64,000 nucleotides of DNA from DP-36 sp036004365. Its GTDB lineage: Bacteria; Desulfobacterota; Binatia; UBA9968. This document shows positions 24,894 through 33,213 of the stretch, one piece after another; within the stretch, counting starts at the first letter, position 1; every line of letters starts with the position of its first letter. A model generated the notes under the pieces. The model ran no database searches and was not told the DNA's origin. It saw only the letters and a program-made list of their open reading frames with translations. The stretch is from positions 1 through 64,000 of the forward strand of contig DASYRN010000045.1 of assembly GCA_036004365.1 (NCBI GenBank). Reading direction: 5' to 3'. Made by a program: the position numbers and the translations under genes.

Positions 24894-25526
24894 TCACCTC
24901 GTTCCAGATGCGCGCACCGTGATCTGCGAGGCGGAAAGCGAACCGTCGGCTTGAGTCCCCTGGATCAACACCTCGGCGCCGGGCTTGAGCCATCCCGCGT
25001 CCCCGAGCACCCGCTTCACGACGGGGATATCCGGTGGCACAAGGACCTTGATCTCTCCATCCTTGTACTTGAGGGTCAGCATCCGTCCTTTCACGTCCTG
25101 AACCGCCACGTCTTCTACGGTCTCGACGTTGGCGTTCGTCATCGTCAATCCGCTTTGCGGCGCCGAACTCAGCGGTTTATGGCCTTCTCCGGTGCCACGT
25201 TGGTCCTCCGAGAATATATGCAATCGGGTGGCGCGGAACGTACCGTCAGCTGCTTTCGCCGCGGTGACCTCCACGTACATACCGGGTGTGATCTCAGAAA
25301 ACTTGATTGGAACTTCACCGCGGATAATCGTCTTATCCGCTGTCTTAACTTGGACGTCTCCGTTGGGGGCGGCGACGATCAATTCTTGGCCTTTAACAGA
25401 CGTGATTTTCCCTGCGACGCTGACTGCGCCTTCCGCTGGACCGACTTGAGCTCGGAGGAGTGAAACCCCTAGGCTAAGGAAAATGGTCGGAAACAGCCAA
25501 AGAAAAATCGAAAGTGCAACTTTCAT
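24894..25526 (-). CDS. Exported protein with two DUF5666-like domains
   Basis: 210 residues from the second of two tandem ATGs (25526), at best spacing from AAGGAGG. A signal peptide MKVALSIFLWLFPTIFLSLG ends near LLRAQ. Two similar beta-rich units follow. The first runs VAGKITSVKGQELIVAAPNG to VTAAKAADGTFRATRLHIF. The second runs VQDVKGRMLTLKYKDGEIKV to VLIQGTQADGSLSASQITV. A linker contains GTGEGHKPL. The pattern fits DUF5666/OB-like periplasmic proteins of unknown role. Confidence 0.65.
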   Translation of the reverse strand: MKVALSIFLWLFPTIFLSLGVSLLRAQVGPAEGAVSVAGKITSVKGQELIVAAPNGDVQVKTADKTIIRGEVPIKFSEITPGMYVEVTAAKAADGTFRATRLHIFSEDQRGTGEGHKPLSSAPQSGLTMTNANVETVEDVAVQDVKGRMLTLKYKDGEIKVLVPPDIPVVKRVLGDAGWLKPGAEVLIQGTQADGSLSASQITVRASGTR

Positions 25527-25549
25527 CATGCCCTCCTTCAAGCAGCCTG

Positions 25550-25639
25550 CCTTATCCTTCATCCTTTATCTCTTATCTTTTTTTGCCACGAACACGTATC
25601 ACGAACACGTTTTTTTCCGTTTTCCGCTTTCATCTTTCA
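25550..25639. repeat. Composite theme repeat
   Basis: CTTATCCTTCATCCTTTATC and TCTTATC, then CCACGAACACGTATCACGAA and CACG, then TTTCCGTTTTCCGCTTTCATC. Three of the window's theme words occur in a row upstream of the DUF5666-like gene. Confidence 0.6.
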
Positions 25640-25758
25640 TAATTCCACATTCTCCTTGACCGTTCCTATATGTTAGTCGCCGATCCGGCGCAAGGCATGC
25701 TTCCTGCTCCCGGTCTGCCTTGACAGTCGCAGGGTTTTGGCTTAGACCGGCCCGAAGG

Positions 25759-26814
25759 ATGAAAACGCAAAATCGACCGATCAATCTTTTCGAATTTGAG
25801 ACCGCCGCCAAGGAGCGCCTACCCAAGGAGGAGTACGACTATATCGCCGGGGGTGCGACCGATGAGCTCAGTGTGGAGCGGAATCGCCGCGCCTTTGAGT
25901 CGTGGGCTTTGCGCCCGAGGGTGCTGAGGAACGTGAGCAAGCTTGACCTTTCGACCACGGTGCTGGGCACGAAGGTGAGCCTGCCGGTTCTTATCGCACC
26001 CTGCGGCGGGCATAAGAAGGCTCATCCCGAGGGAGAGTTCGCTACTTACCGGGCGGCGTCTGCAGTGGGGACCATCCTGGCGGTCAGCGCCAATGCAAGC
26101 ACGAATTTCGAAGAATTAGCGACGGCGGCGGCCGGTCATCTCTGGATGCAGTTCTATCCTTTTCCGCACCGGGAAATGACCAAAACTTGGCTGCGCCGCG
26201 CGAAAGAAGCTGGCTATGAGGCGGTCTGTATGACTCTGGATTCCCAGTGGCCGCCCAAGCGGGAGCGCAATATCCGAAACAACTATAGAAGAAAGCGCGG
26301 AGTCAACTTTCCAACACTCGCTCCTGGGGAGGCCTCGCCCCAGGGCGGATGCGACCCTGCTGCGACTTGGAAGGATTTAGAGTGGATCAAATCGGAGACC
26401 GACCTTCCCGTCGTCGCCAAAGGCATCATGACGGGCGAGGACGTTGAAATGTGCGCGGAGGTTGGAGCCGACGCCGTCATCGTCTCCAACCACGGCGGCC
26501 GGCATCTCGATAACACGTTGGCGACGATCGAGGTTCTCTCCGAAGCCGTCGTCGCCGCTAAGGGGCGCATGGAGATTCTGCTGGATGGGGGTATTCGACG
26601 GGGAGCCGACGTCGTGAAGGCGCTGGCATTAGGGGCCAAGGCGGTTTTTATAGGCCGTCCGTTCTTCTGGGGTCTCGCCGTGGACGGCGAGCGAGGAGTT
26701 GTTCGAGTCTTGGAGATTCTCCGTGAGGAGATCGAGATCACCATGGCCAAGTGCGGCAGGCCTACCATTGCGAGCATCGATTCCACTGTGGTGGTCAAGG
26801 CGCCGAGGTTGTGA
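25759..26814 (+). CDS. FMN-dependent alpha-hydroxyacid dehydrogenase/oxidase family
   Basis: 351 residues from the ATG at 25759. The lactate dehydrogenase / glycolate oxidase family oxidises 2-hydroxy acids with FMN. Visible motifs: YDYIAGGATDELSVERNRRA, PVLIAPCGGHKKAHPEGE, WMQFYPF, the catalytic His and Arg in VIVSNHGGRHLDN, and the FMN-phosphate loop LLDGGIRRGADVVKALALGA then FIGRPF. The usual P-T-A-x-x in the FMN loop is PCGGHKK here. Substrate unknown. The upstream GTG at 25720 adds 13 residues without support. Confidence 0.9.
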   Translation: MKTQNRPINLFEFETAAKERLPKEEYDYIAGGATDELSVERNRRAFESWALRPRVLRNVSKLDLSTTVLGTKVSLPVLIAPCGGHKKAHPEGEFATYRAASAVGTILAVSANASTNFEELATAAAGHLWMQFYPFPHREMTKTWLRRAKEAGYEAVCMTLDSQWPPKRERNIRNNYRRKRGVNFPTLAPGEASPQGGCDPAATWKDLEWIKSETDLPVVAKGIMTGEDVEMCAEVGADAVIVSNHGGRHLDNTLATIEVLSEAVVAAKGRMEILLDGGIRRGADVVKALALGAKAVFIGRPFFWGLAVDGERGVVRVLEILREEIEITMAKCGRPTIASIDSTVVVKAPRL

Positions 26815-26858
26815 AAAAAAGGGCGTTCAATTGGGTCACGTTTTTCATAGGAGGCCCC

Positions 26859-27134
26859 GTGACGTGCGCGGTAGAAAGCCGCAAGCGAAGAGGGATGAAG
26901 AGCGTATCTTATAAAGGCCACGTCATTGAGCTTGTCTCGCAAAAGCTTCGGTCCGGAAGATGGATTGCTCGCGCGACAGTGATCATCAATGAAGCGAATA
27001 CCGTCAAAATGATCCCTATCTTCGGTCGCCGTCGAGCCAGCTTTGATAACCGGCGGGAGGCCGACGCCTATGCTTTGGAGCTGGCGAGGCTGTGGGTGGA
27101 GGGGAGAATCTGGGGAGCGAACGGCCACGGATAG
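26859..27134 (+). CDS. Small conserved-looking protein of unknown function
   Basis: 91 residues from a GTG four bases after AGGAGG; an ATG at 26895 would give 79. The core MKSVSYKGHVIELVSQKLRS, GRWIARATVIINE, MIPIFGRRRASFDNRREAD and YALELARLWVEG looks like a compact alpha/beta protein with two short strands and a final helix. I recognise the general pattern but cannot name the family. Its TAG overlaps the next gene's GTG by one base (TAGTG). Confidence 0.55.
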   Translation: MTCAVESRKRRGMKSVSYKGHVIELVSQKLRSGRWIARATVIINEANTVKMIPIFGRRRASFDNRREADAYALELARLWVEGRIWGANGHG

Positions 27135-27694
27135 TGGAAGTGAGAAAAAGTAAAAGCTCCATGATTCTTCACACCGCACTTACACAATTATCGGCTAATC
27201 AGTTCGTAGCCTTGATCTTGGATAACGAAGTGACGGTTGGCCATTTTGTTACAACTCCACCGCTACCCTGGACCCGTTTGACCCAGCGCAATGGAATCTA
27301 CCAGGTCGCCAAAGGATATCCGTCTCTTTTGACGACCGAGCAAGCCAAGTTCGAGATGAGAAACTGGGATGAGGTTTCGTTGCAGAGAATCATGGGCACG
27401 TTGAAAGAGCTGGATGACTCCGTGGATTATGTGCTCATCGGAAACAATGCCGGCCAAGGGCTTCCGCTCGCTCAGAGCCTCCCGCAGAACTTAATCGGCA
27501 AGCACGCTGCGATCATCTACGGAGAGAGCCTTCCGGAAATAAAAGAATACGAGAAAACGGGTTATCGAACCTTCTTTCGGAGGAGCAAGGCTGCTTCCCG
27601 TCTGCTCGAGCTGACAAAGAGCGCGCGCCGACCTCTGGCCCTCTTCTTCATCAACACCATCCAACACAACGAGTTCAACTATCACGACCCGTAG
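27134..27694 (+). CDS. Hypothetical protein
   Basis: 186 residues if translation starts at the GTG overlapping the preceding stop; the ATG at 27161 would give 177. It has no signal or membrane helix. The sequence is balanced and well structured, for example LSANQFVALILDNEVTVGHF, SVDYVLIGNNAGQGLPLAQS and LIGKHAAIIYGESLPEIKEY. A Rossmann-like alternation of strands and helices is plausible, but no family is recognised. Coupling to the small upstream gene suggests a shared function. Confidence 0.6.
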   Translation: MEVRKSKSSMILHTALTQLSANQFVALILDNEVTVGHFVTTPPLPWTRLTQRNGIYQVAKGYPSLLTTEQAKFEMRNWDEVSLQRIMGTLKELDDSVDYVLIGNNAGQGLPLAQSLPQNLIGKHAAIIYGESLPEIKEYEKTGYRTFFRRSKAASRLLELTKSARRPLALFFINTIQHNEFNYHDP

Positions 27695-27699
27695 TCAGA

Positions 27700-27733
27700 A
27701 AGGATGAGGGCGAAAGGATAAGGGATGAAAGTA
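27700..27733. repeat. Theme repeat (GGATGAGGGCGAAAGGATAAGGGATGAAAG)
   Basis: AAAGGATGAGGGCGAAAGGA followed by TAAGGGATGAAAG, between convergent genes. It is the same word as at 23365, 34605 and 52040. Confidence 0.6.
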
Positions 27734-27791
27734 AGTTAAAATCGAAAAGCGTGTCGGTTGTAAAGCTGGGAACGGTAAAGACACGACTAAC

Positions 27792-28430
27792 TCACAGTTT
27801 CGGAATCCGCAGGGTCTTACTAATCATGGCCGAACCGCTCACGAGATAGAGCAAGGAGAACGGGTGCCACTGCAGGGAGCCGATTTCGAAGACACCGAGT
27901 GGCAGATCGTCGCCGACGCGATCCATATGGAAGCAGAAAGCGAGCACAATAACGAGCACTAAACTGGAGGGAATTGGCGTTCCCTCGAAGTACTTTACTT
28001 TACCACCAAGGTCGGAAAATTCAGCCGCGGTGATGTTATACCGCGCTAGGCGGCTGATCCCGCAAACCACAAAGAATAAGAGGATAGGGACGTCTAGGCC
28101 ACCGCGCATCCCCAATCCATAGGCGAGTGCCGTGGGTGCCACCCCGAAGCTCACAACATCCGCTAGCGAGTCGAGCTCCCCGCCGAAGCATGAATGCTTG
28201 TTGCGCCACCGGGCAACCCTGCCATCGGCCACATCCAATGCAAGAGCGAGCGGGAACAGCCCGACAGCCAAATAAACGCGCCAGCGGTCGGGCGTCACCA
28301 AGTAACTCATGATGGCAAAAATCGCCGCGGTTCCCACGGCGCCGTTGCCAAGCGTGAGCAGATCCGCCACGTGATAACTGCGCAGCATGGAGAAGTGGAC
28401 AGGCTTTTTTGGCGAAATGTCATGGTCCAT
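27792..28430 (-). CDS. pssA: CDP-diacylglycerol-serine O-phosphatidyltransferase
   Basis: 212 residues. It makes phosphatidylserine from CDP-diacylglycerol and serine in the inner membrane, the route to phosphatidylethanolamine. The CDP-alcohol phosphotransferase signature is intact: DVADGRVARWRNKHSCFGG then ELDSLAD, that is DGxxAR-x8-GxxxDxxxD. Several hydrophobic helices flank it. The SPK-LRSYHVADLLTLGNG start and SFGVAPTALAYG are typical of PssA. GGAG lies 9 bases before the ATG. The psd gene, often adjacent, is not here. Confidence 0.85.
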   Translation of the reverse strand: MDHDISPKKPVHFSMLRSYHVADLLTLGNGAVGTAAIFAIMSYLVTPDRWRVYLAVGLFPLALALDVADGRVARWRNKHSCFGGELDSLADVVSFGVAPTALAYGLGMRGGLDVPILLFFVVCGISRLARYNITAAEFSDLGGKVKYFEGTPIPSSLVLVIVLAFCFHMDRVGDDLPLGVFEIGSLQWHPFSLLYLVSGSAMISKTLRIPKL

Positions 28431-28479
28431 CCAATGATCTCCTCTTGGTCTTTTGTGAATCCATAGGACTACGCCAGAG

Positions 28480-28512
28480 TCGAGAATTCCCGAAGGGTCG
28501 AAATGGACGTGC
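28480..28512 (+). repeat. GAATTC-centred dispersed palindrome (TCGAGAATTCCCGAA form)
   Basis: GTCGAGAATTCCCGAAGGGT then CGAAATGGACGTG. It is nearly identical in reverse to the copy at 59582 and matches the T/A-substituted copies at 32942 and 43788. Confidence 0.6.
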
Positions 28513-28565
28513 GCCTGTCTTTTGCTAAGCGGTAGCTAAGAGGCAGGAGAGAGAACGCGAGGGTA

Positions 28566-28826
28566 TTATTTTGATGCCTTCTCGAGTTCGGTTTCACCGG
28601 CAATGTAAAATTCACTCTCGCGAAGTTTGATCTGGTACAAGGTTCTGCCTTTTCGATAAACATCATCGGACGCATGGGCGGGGAGTTGGCCCACAAACAC
28701 ACCGTCCTTGACCTCTCCCTTTAACGACGGATCATCCTTCCATCTGACAATGTCTCCTTTTTTAAAGGAAAAGAGAAAAGAAAAGGTCTCGTCAAGCCGC
28801 GGGTCGTCGATTTTTATAAAATCCAT
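28566..28826 (-). CDS. Hypothetical small cytosolic protein
   Basis: 86 residues from the ATG at 28826; an upstream in-frame start (28880) would add 18 residues. It is acidic and beta-rich. FSFKKGDIVRWKDDPSLKGE followed by V-KDGVFVGQLPAH looks like a small barrel (SH3- or tudor-like) with K-G-D-I-V-R at its first strand. The C-terminal part is LYQIKLRESEFYIAGETELE. No family is assigned. Confidence 0.5.
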   Translation of the reverse strand: MDFIKIDDPRLDETFSFLFSFKKGDIVRWKDDPSLKGEVKDGVFVGQLPAHASDDVYRKGRTLYQIKLRESEFYIAGETELEKASK

Positions 28827-28935
28827 AACCGATATTGTGTGGGGTAAAAATTCCTTTGTCAAAGGGGATTCGCCTAGCAAGAACCGCGGAATCAGCCATT
28901 AACGATCGCGCTGAATACGGCTGACATTTGTTGAG

Positions 28936-29088
28936 AATTCTTACGCATTGGCCAGAATTGTCATTTTGGACGATCTTCGTTCCATTTAAACCACTATGAG
29001 TGCGATTCTTAACTTCACCCAAAAGACCGCAAATCCTTTAAAAAACCGCGTCTTGTGTTGCTAAGCTAAAGATTGGCATGGATTGTGC
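28936..29088 (+). promoter_or_regulatory. Shared upstream module A with sigma54-like promoter (before pqiA)
   Basis: TTGGCATGGATTGTGCT has GG at 29075-29076 and GC at 29087-29088 separated by exactly 10 bases, the sigma54 -24/-12 arrangement. About 100 bases upstream AATTGTCATTTTGGACGATC contains the split palindrome TGGAC-N8-GTTCCA (28967-28984), a candidate activator site. AAATCCTTTAAAAAACC lies between. The same ordered blocks occur at 39961. Confidence 0.5.
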
Positions 29089-29145
29089 TACATCTTTTCC
29101 GCTCTTGTGGGGGGTCGAAAGAGTAAAGCAGACCTCGAAATTTTA

Positions 29146-29754
29146 ATGGAAACAATCATCGCCTGCAAAACGTGCGGCCTGGTGCAGCGCATGGAGGAAG
29201 TCCAGTCGGACATAGCGGCGGAGTGTTGTCGCTGTGGGTCGATCATCGGCAAGCTCAACGTCAACAGCCTCGCACGCACGGCAGCGTTCTCGCTAGCCGC
29301 GCTGATTCTTTACGTACCGGCCAATATCTATCCGATTCTCCATATGAATTATTACGGCGTGTATTCCGAAAGCACTGTTTGGGACGGCTGCGTGAAACTC
29401 TTTCGGGACGGCCAGTGGCTGGTGGCCGTGATCGTTTTTCTCGCCAGTATTTTGATTCCACTTTTAAAACTGCTCGGGCTTTTCTATTTGGTCGTCAGCG
29501 CGAAATTCAAATCCGCGCGTCAGCAGCAGGAACGGACTTGGATTTACAAGACCATCGAAGTGATCGGTCCATGGGCAATGCTCGACGTCTTCCTCCTCGC
29601 GGTGCTCGTGGCGTTGGTCAAGCTGCAGCAGATCGCTACCGTCCTCCCTGGTCGGGGGCTCTTGGCGTTCACCGCCATGGTGGTGTTGACTATTTTGGCT
29701 TCGGCCAGTTTTGACCCGAGGTTGATTTGGAACGAAACGGATGAAGAGTCATGA
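29146..29754 (+). CDS. PqiA-domain inner-membrane protein
   Basis: 202 residues from the ATG at 29146. PqiA proteins partner PqiB/MCE proteins in lipid traffic across the envelope. An N-terminal zinc ribbon (CKTCGLV and CCRCGSI) precedes four hydrophobic helices, including TAAFSLAALILYVPANIYPI and LVAVIVFLASILIPLLKLLG. The conserved P-A-N-x-x-P and LDVFLLAVLVALVKLQQIAT motifs are present. It has one PqiA unit, whereas E. coli PqiA has two. It overlaps the next gene by 4 bases. Confidence 0.85.
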   Translation: METIIACKTCGLVQRMEEVQSDIAAECCRCGSIIGKLNVNSLARTAAFSLAALILYVPANIYPILHMNYYGVYSESTVWDGCVKLFRDGQWLVAVIVFLASILIPLLKLLGLFYLVVSAKFKSARQQQERTWIYKTIEVIGPWAMLDVFLLAVLVALVKLQQIATVLPGRGLLAFTAMVVLTILASASFDPRLIWNETDEES

Positions 29755-30668
29755 GCGATTTGCAAAAAAATGCTGAAACCACCGAAGAGTTGCCCAAGGC
29801 AAAGGTCAAGATAAAGAGATGGAACTTTCCCGTCGTCTGGATTGTTCCCGTGATTGCCGCCATTGTTACAGGCTATCTTGTTTACGATCGCGTGCAGGAG
29901 TTTGGTCCGAAGATCACGATCAGGTTCAAGAACGGCAGCGGCCTTAAGATCGGCCAAACACCAATTAAGTATCGCGGCGTGCAGATTGGCGAAGTGACGG
30001 CGGTTGAATTGAGCGACGACCAGCAGAACGTGCTGGTGAAGGTACGACTGCGCCGCTCGGCGGCTTCCATTGCCCGGGAAGGAGCGGTTTTCTGGATCGT
30101 GCGTCCCGAAATGGGACTTTCAAACATCGCTGCCTTGGGGACGGTCATTACCGGACCGGAGATTGCGGTATTGCCGGGCACTGGCAAGGACCAAGCAGAA
30201 TTTGTGGGTCTGGAGAGTTCGCCGGTGGTAGTAGAAGGTAATGAGCTGAAGATCGTTCTGGTCTCCGGCCGTGCCGGGTCATTGATAGCGAGTTCGCCGG
30301 TTTACTATCGGGGCGTCGAGGTAGGCACCATCCAAGATATTCAGCTCAACAACGACGCCCGCACGGTGAACATCCACGTGTTCATCAAGCAGCGGTATGC
30401 GAACCTGGTCCGGAGCAGCTCGAAGTTTTGGAATGTAAGTGGCGTGGATGTGAGCATCGGCTTGTTCCGCGGCATGGAAATCAATATGGAATCGCTGAGA
30501 TCGCTGGCGGTCGGGGGAATCGCCTTTGCCACCCCGAACGATCCAAAAGGCAAGCCGGCGAAGGACGGGATGGTATTTCCCCTTCACGACAAATCGAATA
30601 AGGAATGGTTGGAGTGGGCGCCGAAGATACCGATTCCACGGGAGAAACAGTTAGAGAAGTCGAGATAA
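29751..30668 (+). CDS. PqiB-like MCE-domain protein (two MCE domains)
   Basis: 305 residues. A cytosolic N-terminus is followed by one helix (VVWIVPVIAAIVTGYLVYDR, about 28-47). Two MCE domains follow: about 53-140 (FKNGSGLKIGQTPIKYRGVQ, IGEVTAVEL) and about 165-260 (SPVYYRGVEVGTIQDIQL). MCE proteins form periplasmic rings or needles that move phospholipid between membranes. E. coli PqiB has three MCE domains and is longer. No PqiC-type lipoprotein or MlaEF follows, so the outer-membrane partner is not in this window. Confidence 0.85.
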   Translation: MSDLQKNAETTEELPKAKVKIKRWNFPVVWIVPVIAAIVTGYLVYDRVQEFGPKITIRFKNGSGLKIGQTPIKYRGVQIGEVTAVELSDDQQNVLVKVRLRRSAASIAREGAVFWIVRPEMGLSNIAALGTVITGPEIAVLPGTGKDQAEFVGLESSPVVVEGNELKIVLVSGRAGSLIASSPVYYRGVEVGTIQDIQLNNDARTVNIHVFIKQRYANLVRSSSKFWNVSGVDVSIGLFRGMEINMESLRSLAVGGIAFATPNDPKGKPAKDGMVFPLHDKSNKEWLEWAPKIPIPREKQLEKSR

Positions 30669-30787
30669 GTTCGATTAGCGGCGGATCTGTGTCCAGCCTG
30701 ATAGGACCTATTTCCCCTTGCGGTAACACAACACGCACCGATTTTTTGCAGTCCTAATTCCTTGCACCTGGGTGAATATTACCCTTC

Positions 30788-30824
30788 TTGACAGCTTGAT
30801 CTCTCTCAAATATCGTCAAGCTAT
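30788..30824 (+). promoter_or_regulatory. Possible promoter with overlapping inverted repeat
   Basis: TTGACA (30788-30793), 17 bases, TATCGT (30811-30816). AGCTTGA and TCAAGCT form a 7-bp inverted repeat around the spacer and -10, as an operator might. It is about 170 bases before the small gene at 30989. The rest of the 30669-30988 gap shows nothing else I can name. Confidence 0.35.
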
Positions 30825-30988
30825 CATTCTTCAAGATTAGTATTCGGTGGTATGAGTGACGGCCGAATTTTTTTTGCTTTAGGACTGCATCGTAGGTGGT
30901 CAGTGGAAATTTCCGCGGATAGAAACGGCCGAAAACAAAAAATGAGCAGAACAACGGAATCCACATTGAATTAGTTGAGGAGGTAAAA

Positions 30989-31240
30989 ATGCCACTTTTT
31001 ATGGACATCCACAGGAAAGCAGACGGAATAACGTCCCAAGCGCTCGCCGAGGCACACCGTAAGGATCTTGCCGTGCAGGGAAAGCACGGCGTCAAGTTCG
31101 TCAACTACTGGTACAATGAAGGCGAGGGCGCGATTTTTTGTTTGTGCGAAGCTCCAAGTAAAGAGGCGGCTGAAGCGGTACATCGCGAGGCTCACGGTGA
31201 GTTAGCAGACGAAATCATCGAGGTTAAAGAGGGGTCGTAG
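30989..31240 (+). CDS. DUF4242-family small protein
   Basis: 83 residues with a strong GAGGAGG seven bases upstream. The pattern MPLFMDIHRKADGITSQALA, then VKFVNYWYNEGEGAIFCLCE and APSKEAAEAVHREAHGELAD matches DUF4242 ferredoxin-fold proteins (the family of the Streptomyces nickel-responsive protein SCO4226). His, Cys and Glu residues near the C-terminus could bind metal. It is monocistronic. Confidence 0.75.
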   Translation: MPLFMDIHRKADGITSQALAEAHRKDLAVQGKHGVKFVNYWYNEGEGAIFCLCEAPSKEAAEAVHREAHGELADEIIEVKEGS

Positions 31241-31427
31241 CAAGCTGAGGGAGCCATGAAACGATCCGCAGGTTCTTCGATCACCCACAGAAAAGCGGTC
31301 AGCCCTTGAAAACATGAATTCTGCTTTGCTGAGGCTGCGCTGGCACGAGGCCGGTTGATCGAGTATCCGAGCATCCTGAATCGATTCCGGGTTTCCGAAG
31401 CCCTTCCCTGTTTCACCGCCGTTCAAC

Positions 31428-31661
31428 ATGACCCTTTGCAATCACACAACGCTCGAACTGTTACCTGAAAAGAAAAAAAGAGTGCGGTGCCGGCACTGCC
31501 ACCTGATCCTAGACGGCGAGGAGCTGGGAGATGGCTATTGCCCGGAATGTTTTGAGACGTCCGGCAAGAAGCAATATGACTTCGAGGATATGGAACCCGA
31601 AAGGGGAGGGGTCGCCCGCTACAGATGCGAAGAGTGCGGTGCCATCGTTGAAAGCGCGTAG
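31428..31661 (+). CDS. Small zinc-ribbon protein
   Basis: 77 residues. Cysteine pairs are CRHCH (about 21-25), CPEC (about 38-41) and CEEC (about 68-71), with an N-terminal CNH. It looks like two rubredoxin-like knuckles around YDFEDMEPE. The start MTLCNHTTLELLPEKKKRVR is preceded by no clear ribosome binding site. Function unknown; DNA/RNA binding or a metal-storage role are both possible. Similar small proteins occur as single genes in several soil lineages, to my recollection. Confidence 0.55.
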   Translation: MTLCNHTTLELLPEKKKRVRCRHCHLILDGEELGDGYCPECFETSGKKQYDFEDMEPERGGVARYRCEECGAIVESA

Positions 31662-31689
31662 TAAACTACTTGGCGCTACTGTGCCATTG

Positions 31690-31708
31690 AGTTTGTCTCG
31701 GACAAACT
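31690..31708. other. Perfect 8-bp hairpin
   Basis: AGTTTGTC-TCG-GACAAACT. It lies between the zinc-ribbon gene and the 3' end of the small minus-strand gene. There is no T-run on either side, so it is not a standard intrinsic terminator. Confidence 0.35.
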
Positions 31709-31769
31709 GTGATCAGGAGGACGGGTTCACAGATCAGTCAGGCAGCAAAAACCGCATGGCGAACAAGGA

Positions 31770-31931
31770 TCAGTAGCTTTCCACCGGTGATTGGGGGCGG
31801 ATCTCTCCTGTGATCGGATCTTCACCCTCAACAGGTGGCCCGCCTCGCTTTTTCTCTGCCTTGCGCTGCTGGCGGCGAGCGACCTTTTCTATTTGCTTCT
31901 GCCGGCGCGCCATCTCCTTCTGGCGTTTCAT
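31770..31931 (-). CDS. Small Lys/Arg-rich protein (53 aa)
   Basis: ATG at 31931, stop at 31770-31772. The product begins MKRQKEMARRQKQIEKVARR, continues QQRKAEKKRGG and ends in an acidic, Pro-containing tail PVEGEDPITGEIRPQSPVES. The basic N-terminal half would be one long helix. Short proteins of this shape (basic helix, then a conserved G-E-D-P tail) recur in several phyla, to my recollection; function unknown. It lies in the same orientation as the RRM gene, past the terminator at 32018. Confidence 0.55.
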   Translation of the reverse strand: MKRQKEMARRQKQIEKVARRQQRKAEKKRGGPPVEGEDPITGEIRPQSPVESY

Positions 31932-32017
31932 GTAAGTTTGATTTCCCATACGGATAGATTAACACATACCAAAGGCAACAGGAACCGCCTCTTCAAAGAA
32001 AGCCGCGTTAAAGTATA

Positions 32018-32046
32018 AAGGGGCGTACTGATCTACGCCCCTTTTT
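32018..32046. terminator. Intrinsic terminator after the RRM gene
   Basis: AAGGGGCGTA-CTGATC-TACGCCCCTT is a perfect 10-bp stem with a 6-base loop, followed by TTT on the plus strand and by TATACTTT on the minus strand. It is placed to end the minus-strand RRM transcript, and may work in both directions. Confidence 0.75.
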
Positions 32047-32067
32047 GCTTAGATTCTACAAGATAGG

Positions 32068-32382
32068 CTACCAGCGGTCGCGCCTGCCACCTCCACCGCC
32101 ACCCCTTCTATCCCCACCGAACCCTGACCGCTTCTCCTGAGGCCGCGCCTCATTGACAGTGAGATTGCGCCCGTCGAACTCGGTTCCGTTCAGAGCCTGG
32201 ATCGCTTTCTGGGCCTCCGCGCCGGAGCTCATCTCGACAAAACCAAAGCCCTTGGACCGGCCGGTGAATTTGTCGGTGATCACCCGGGCGGATTCGACGG
32301 TGCCGTGCGCCGAGAATAGTTCCTCGAGCTGCTTGTCGGTGGTCGCGTAGGACAATCCACCTACGTAGACTTTATTCGTCAT
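32068..32382 (-). CDS. RRM-domain RNA-binding protein
   Basis: 104 residues from the ATG at 32382, preceded by AAAGGAGGAG. A single RNA recognition motif spans about 3-80: RNP2 is VYVGGL, RNP1 is KGFGFVEM. The tail is Gly/Arg-rich (GGDRRGGGGGGRRDRW). Bacterial RRM proteins of this type bind single-stranded RNA and are often cold-induced. It is monocistronic with its own terminator. Confidence 0.93.
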   Translation of the reverse strand: MTNKVYVGGLSYATTDKQLEELFSAHGTVESARVITDKFTGRSKGFGFVEMSSGAEAQKAIQALNGTEFDGRNLTVNEARPQEKRSGFGGDRRGGGGGGRRDRW

Positions 32383-33213
32383 GTTCTCCTCCTTTAGAAA
32401 AATGTTAGTGTCTTTCACCCTGGAATCTGATTACCGCGGGAGCAGAACATGGGGTTGGAACCCAGCGCTGGCCGGATTATCCTCCAAGGTAATACTTCGC
32501 AAGGAAAGACTCCCCCCGAGCCTTAAACTTTTATCTGTCTCACTTTCAGAAGGCCCCATACTGAAGTGACTTTAGCTTGTCTTGTTTGCCCTCTCGGTGC
32601 AACGGAGCCGGGCGCGTCCTTTATCGTGCAGACGACGGCTCGACACGAGCCCAAGTCACTATCATTCTAGGGTCGTCCGACGCAAGAGGTAGGCGGCGCG
32701 CAAGAAAACGTTGGAACAGAATGCGCAAAGAGGCCAAGAGCTTTTTGAGCGATATAAAGGGGTGTAGGAAGCCTCCGATAGTGCCTATTAATGTCGTGTT
32801 AATGGAAGGGGAGGTTGGGTCCTCCAGGAACCAAGCATGCTTTATGAAACGCGATCGTATCCTTTCGATGGTGGTCTCTGGGTCCGACCAGCACCTAAGG
32901 CGCATCGACTCCGGAAGAATTATTTTAACCAACCGGCGACCGTTTGAGAATTCTCAAGAAGGTCAAAATGAACAAACGCGTCAAAGATGACGTTTTTGCA
33001 ATTGCGAGAGTACGAAAATGTGGTTTGAAGCCTGTCTAGCGGATCTTCTTTTATAAACGCAGTGGATGTCTGTCAAGTAGGAAAAAGGAAAAAAGGGGAG
33101 GATTTCCGAAATATCCAAAAAGCCGCGATCGTGGTCGTGAAATGTGATCAGGCAGCAGGCCGCGTTGGCGGAATAGCAAGGCAACCGATTTAATCGAGGT
33201 TTAAAAAAAAAGC
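32383..33213. other. Long spacer without a convincing gene
   Basis: About 830 bases. Open frames on both strands are short, lack ribosome binding sites and show no protein-like pattern. It contains the GAATTC palindrome at 32942 and a CGATCGTGGTCGTG theme near 33127. Otherwise I see nothing. Confidence 0.5.
32942..32970 (+). repeat. GAATTC-centred dispersed palindrome (TTGAGAATTCTCAA form)
   Basis: A perfect 14-base palindrome at 32944-32957, followed by GAAGGTCAAAATG. The same head and tail recur at 43788. Confidence 0.65.

Noticed and set aside
29146..29754. Plus-strand frame 29172-29714 overlapping the pqiA gene
   Set aside because: It is a shifted reading of the PqiA helices, rich in Arg and Ser, with no start signal.
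32577..32990. 137-residue frame on the plus strand
   Set aside because: No ribosome binding site, irregular composition, and it runs through the GAATTC palindrome. A competing minus-strand frame is equally long.
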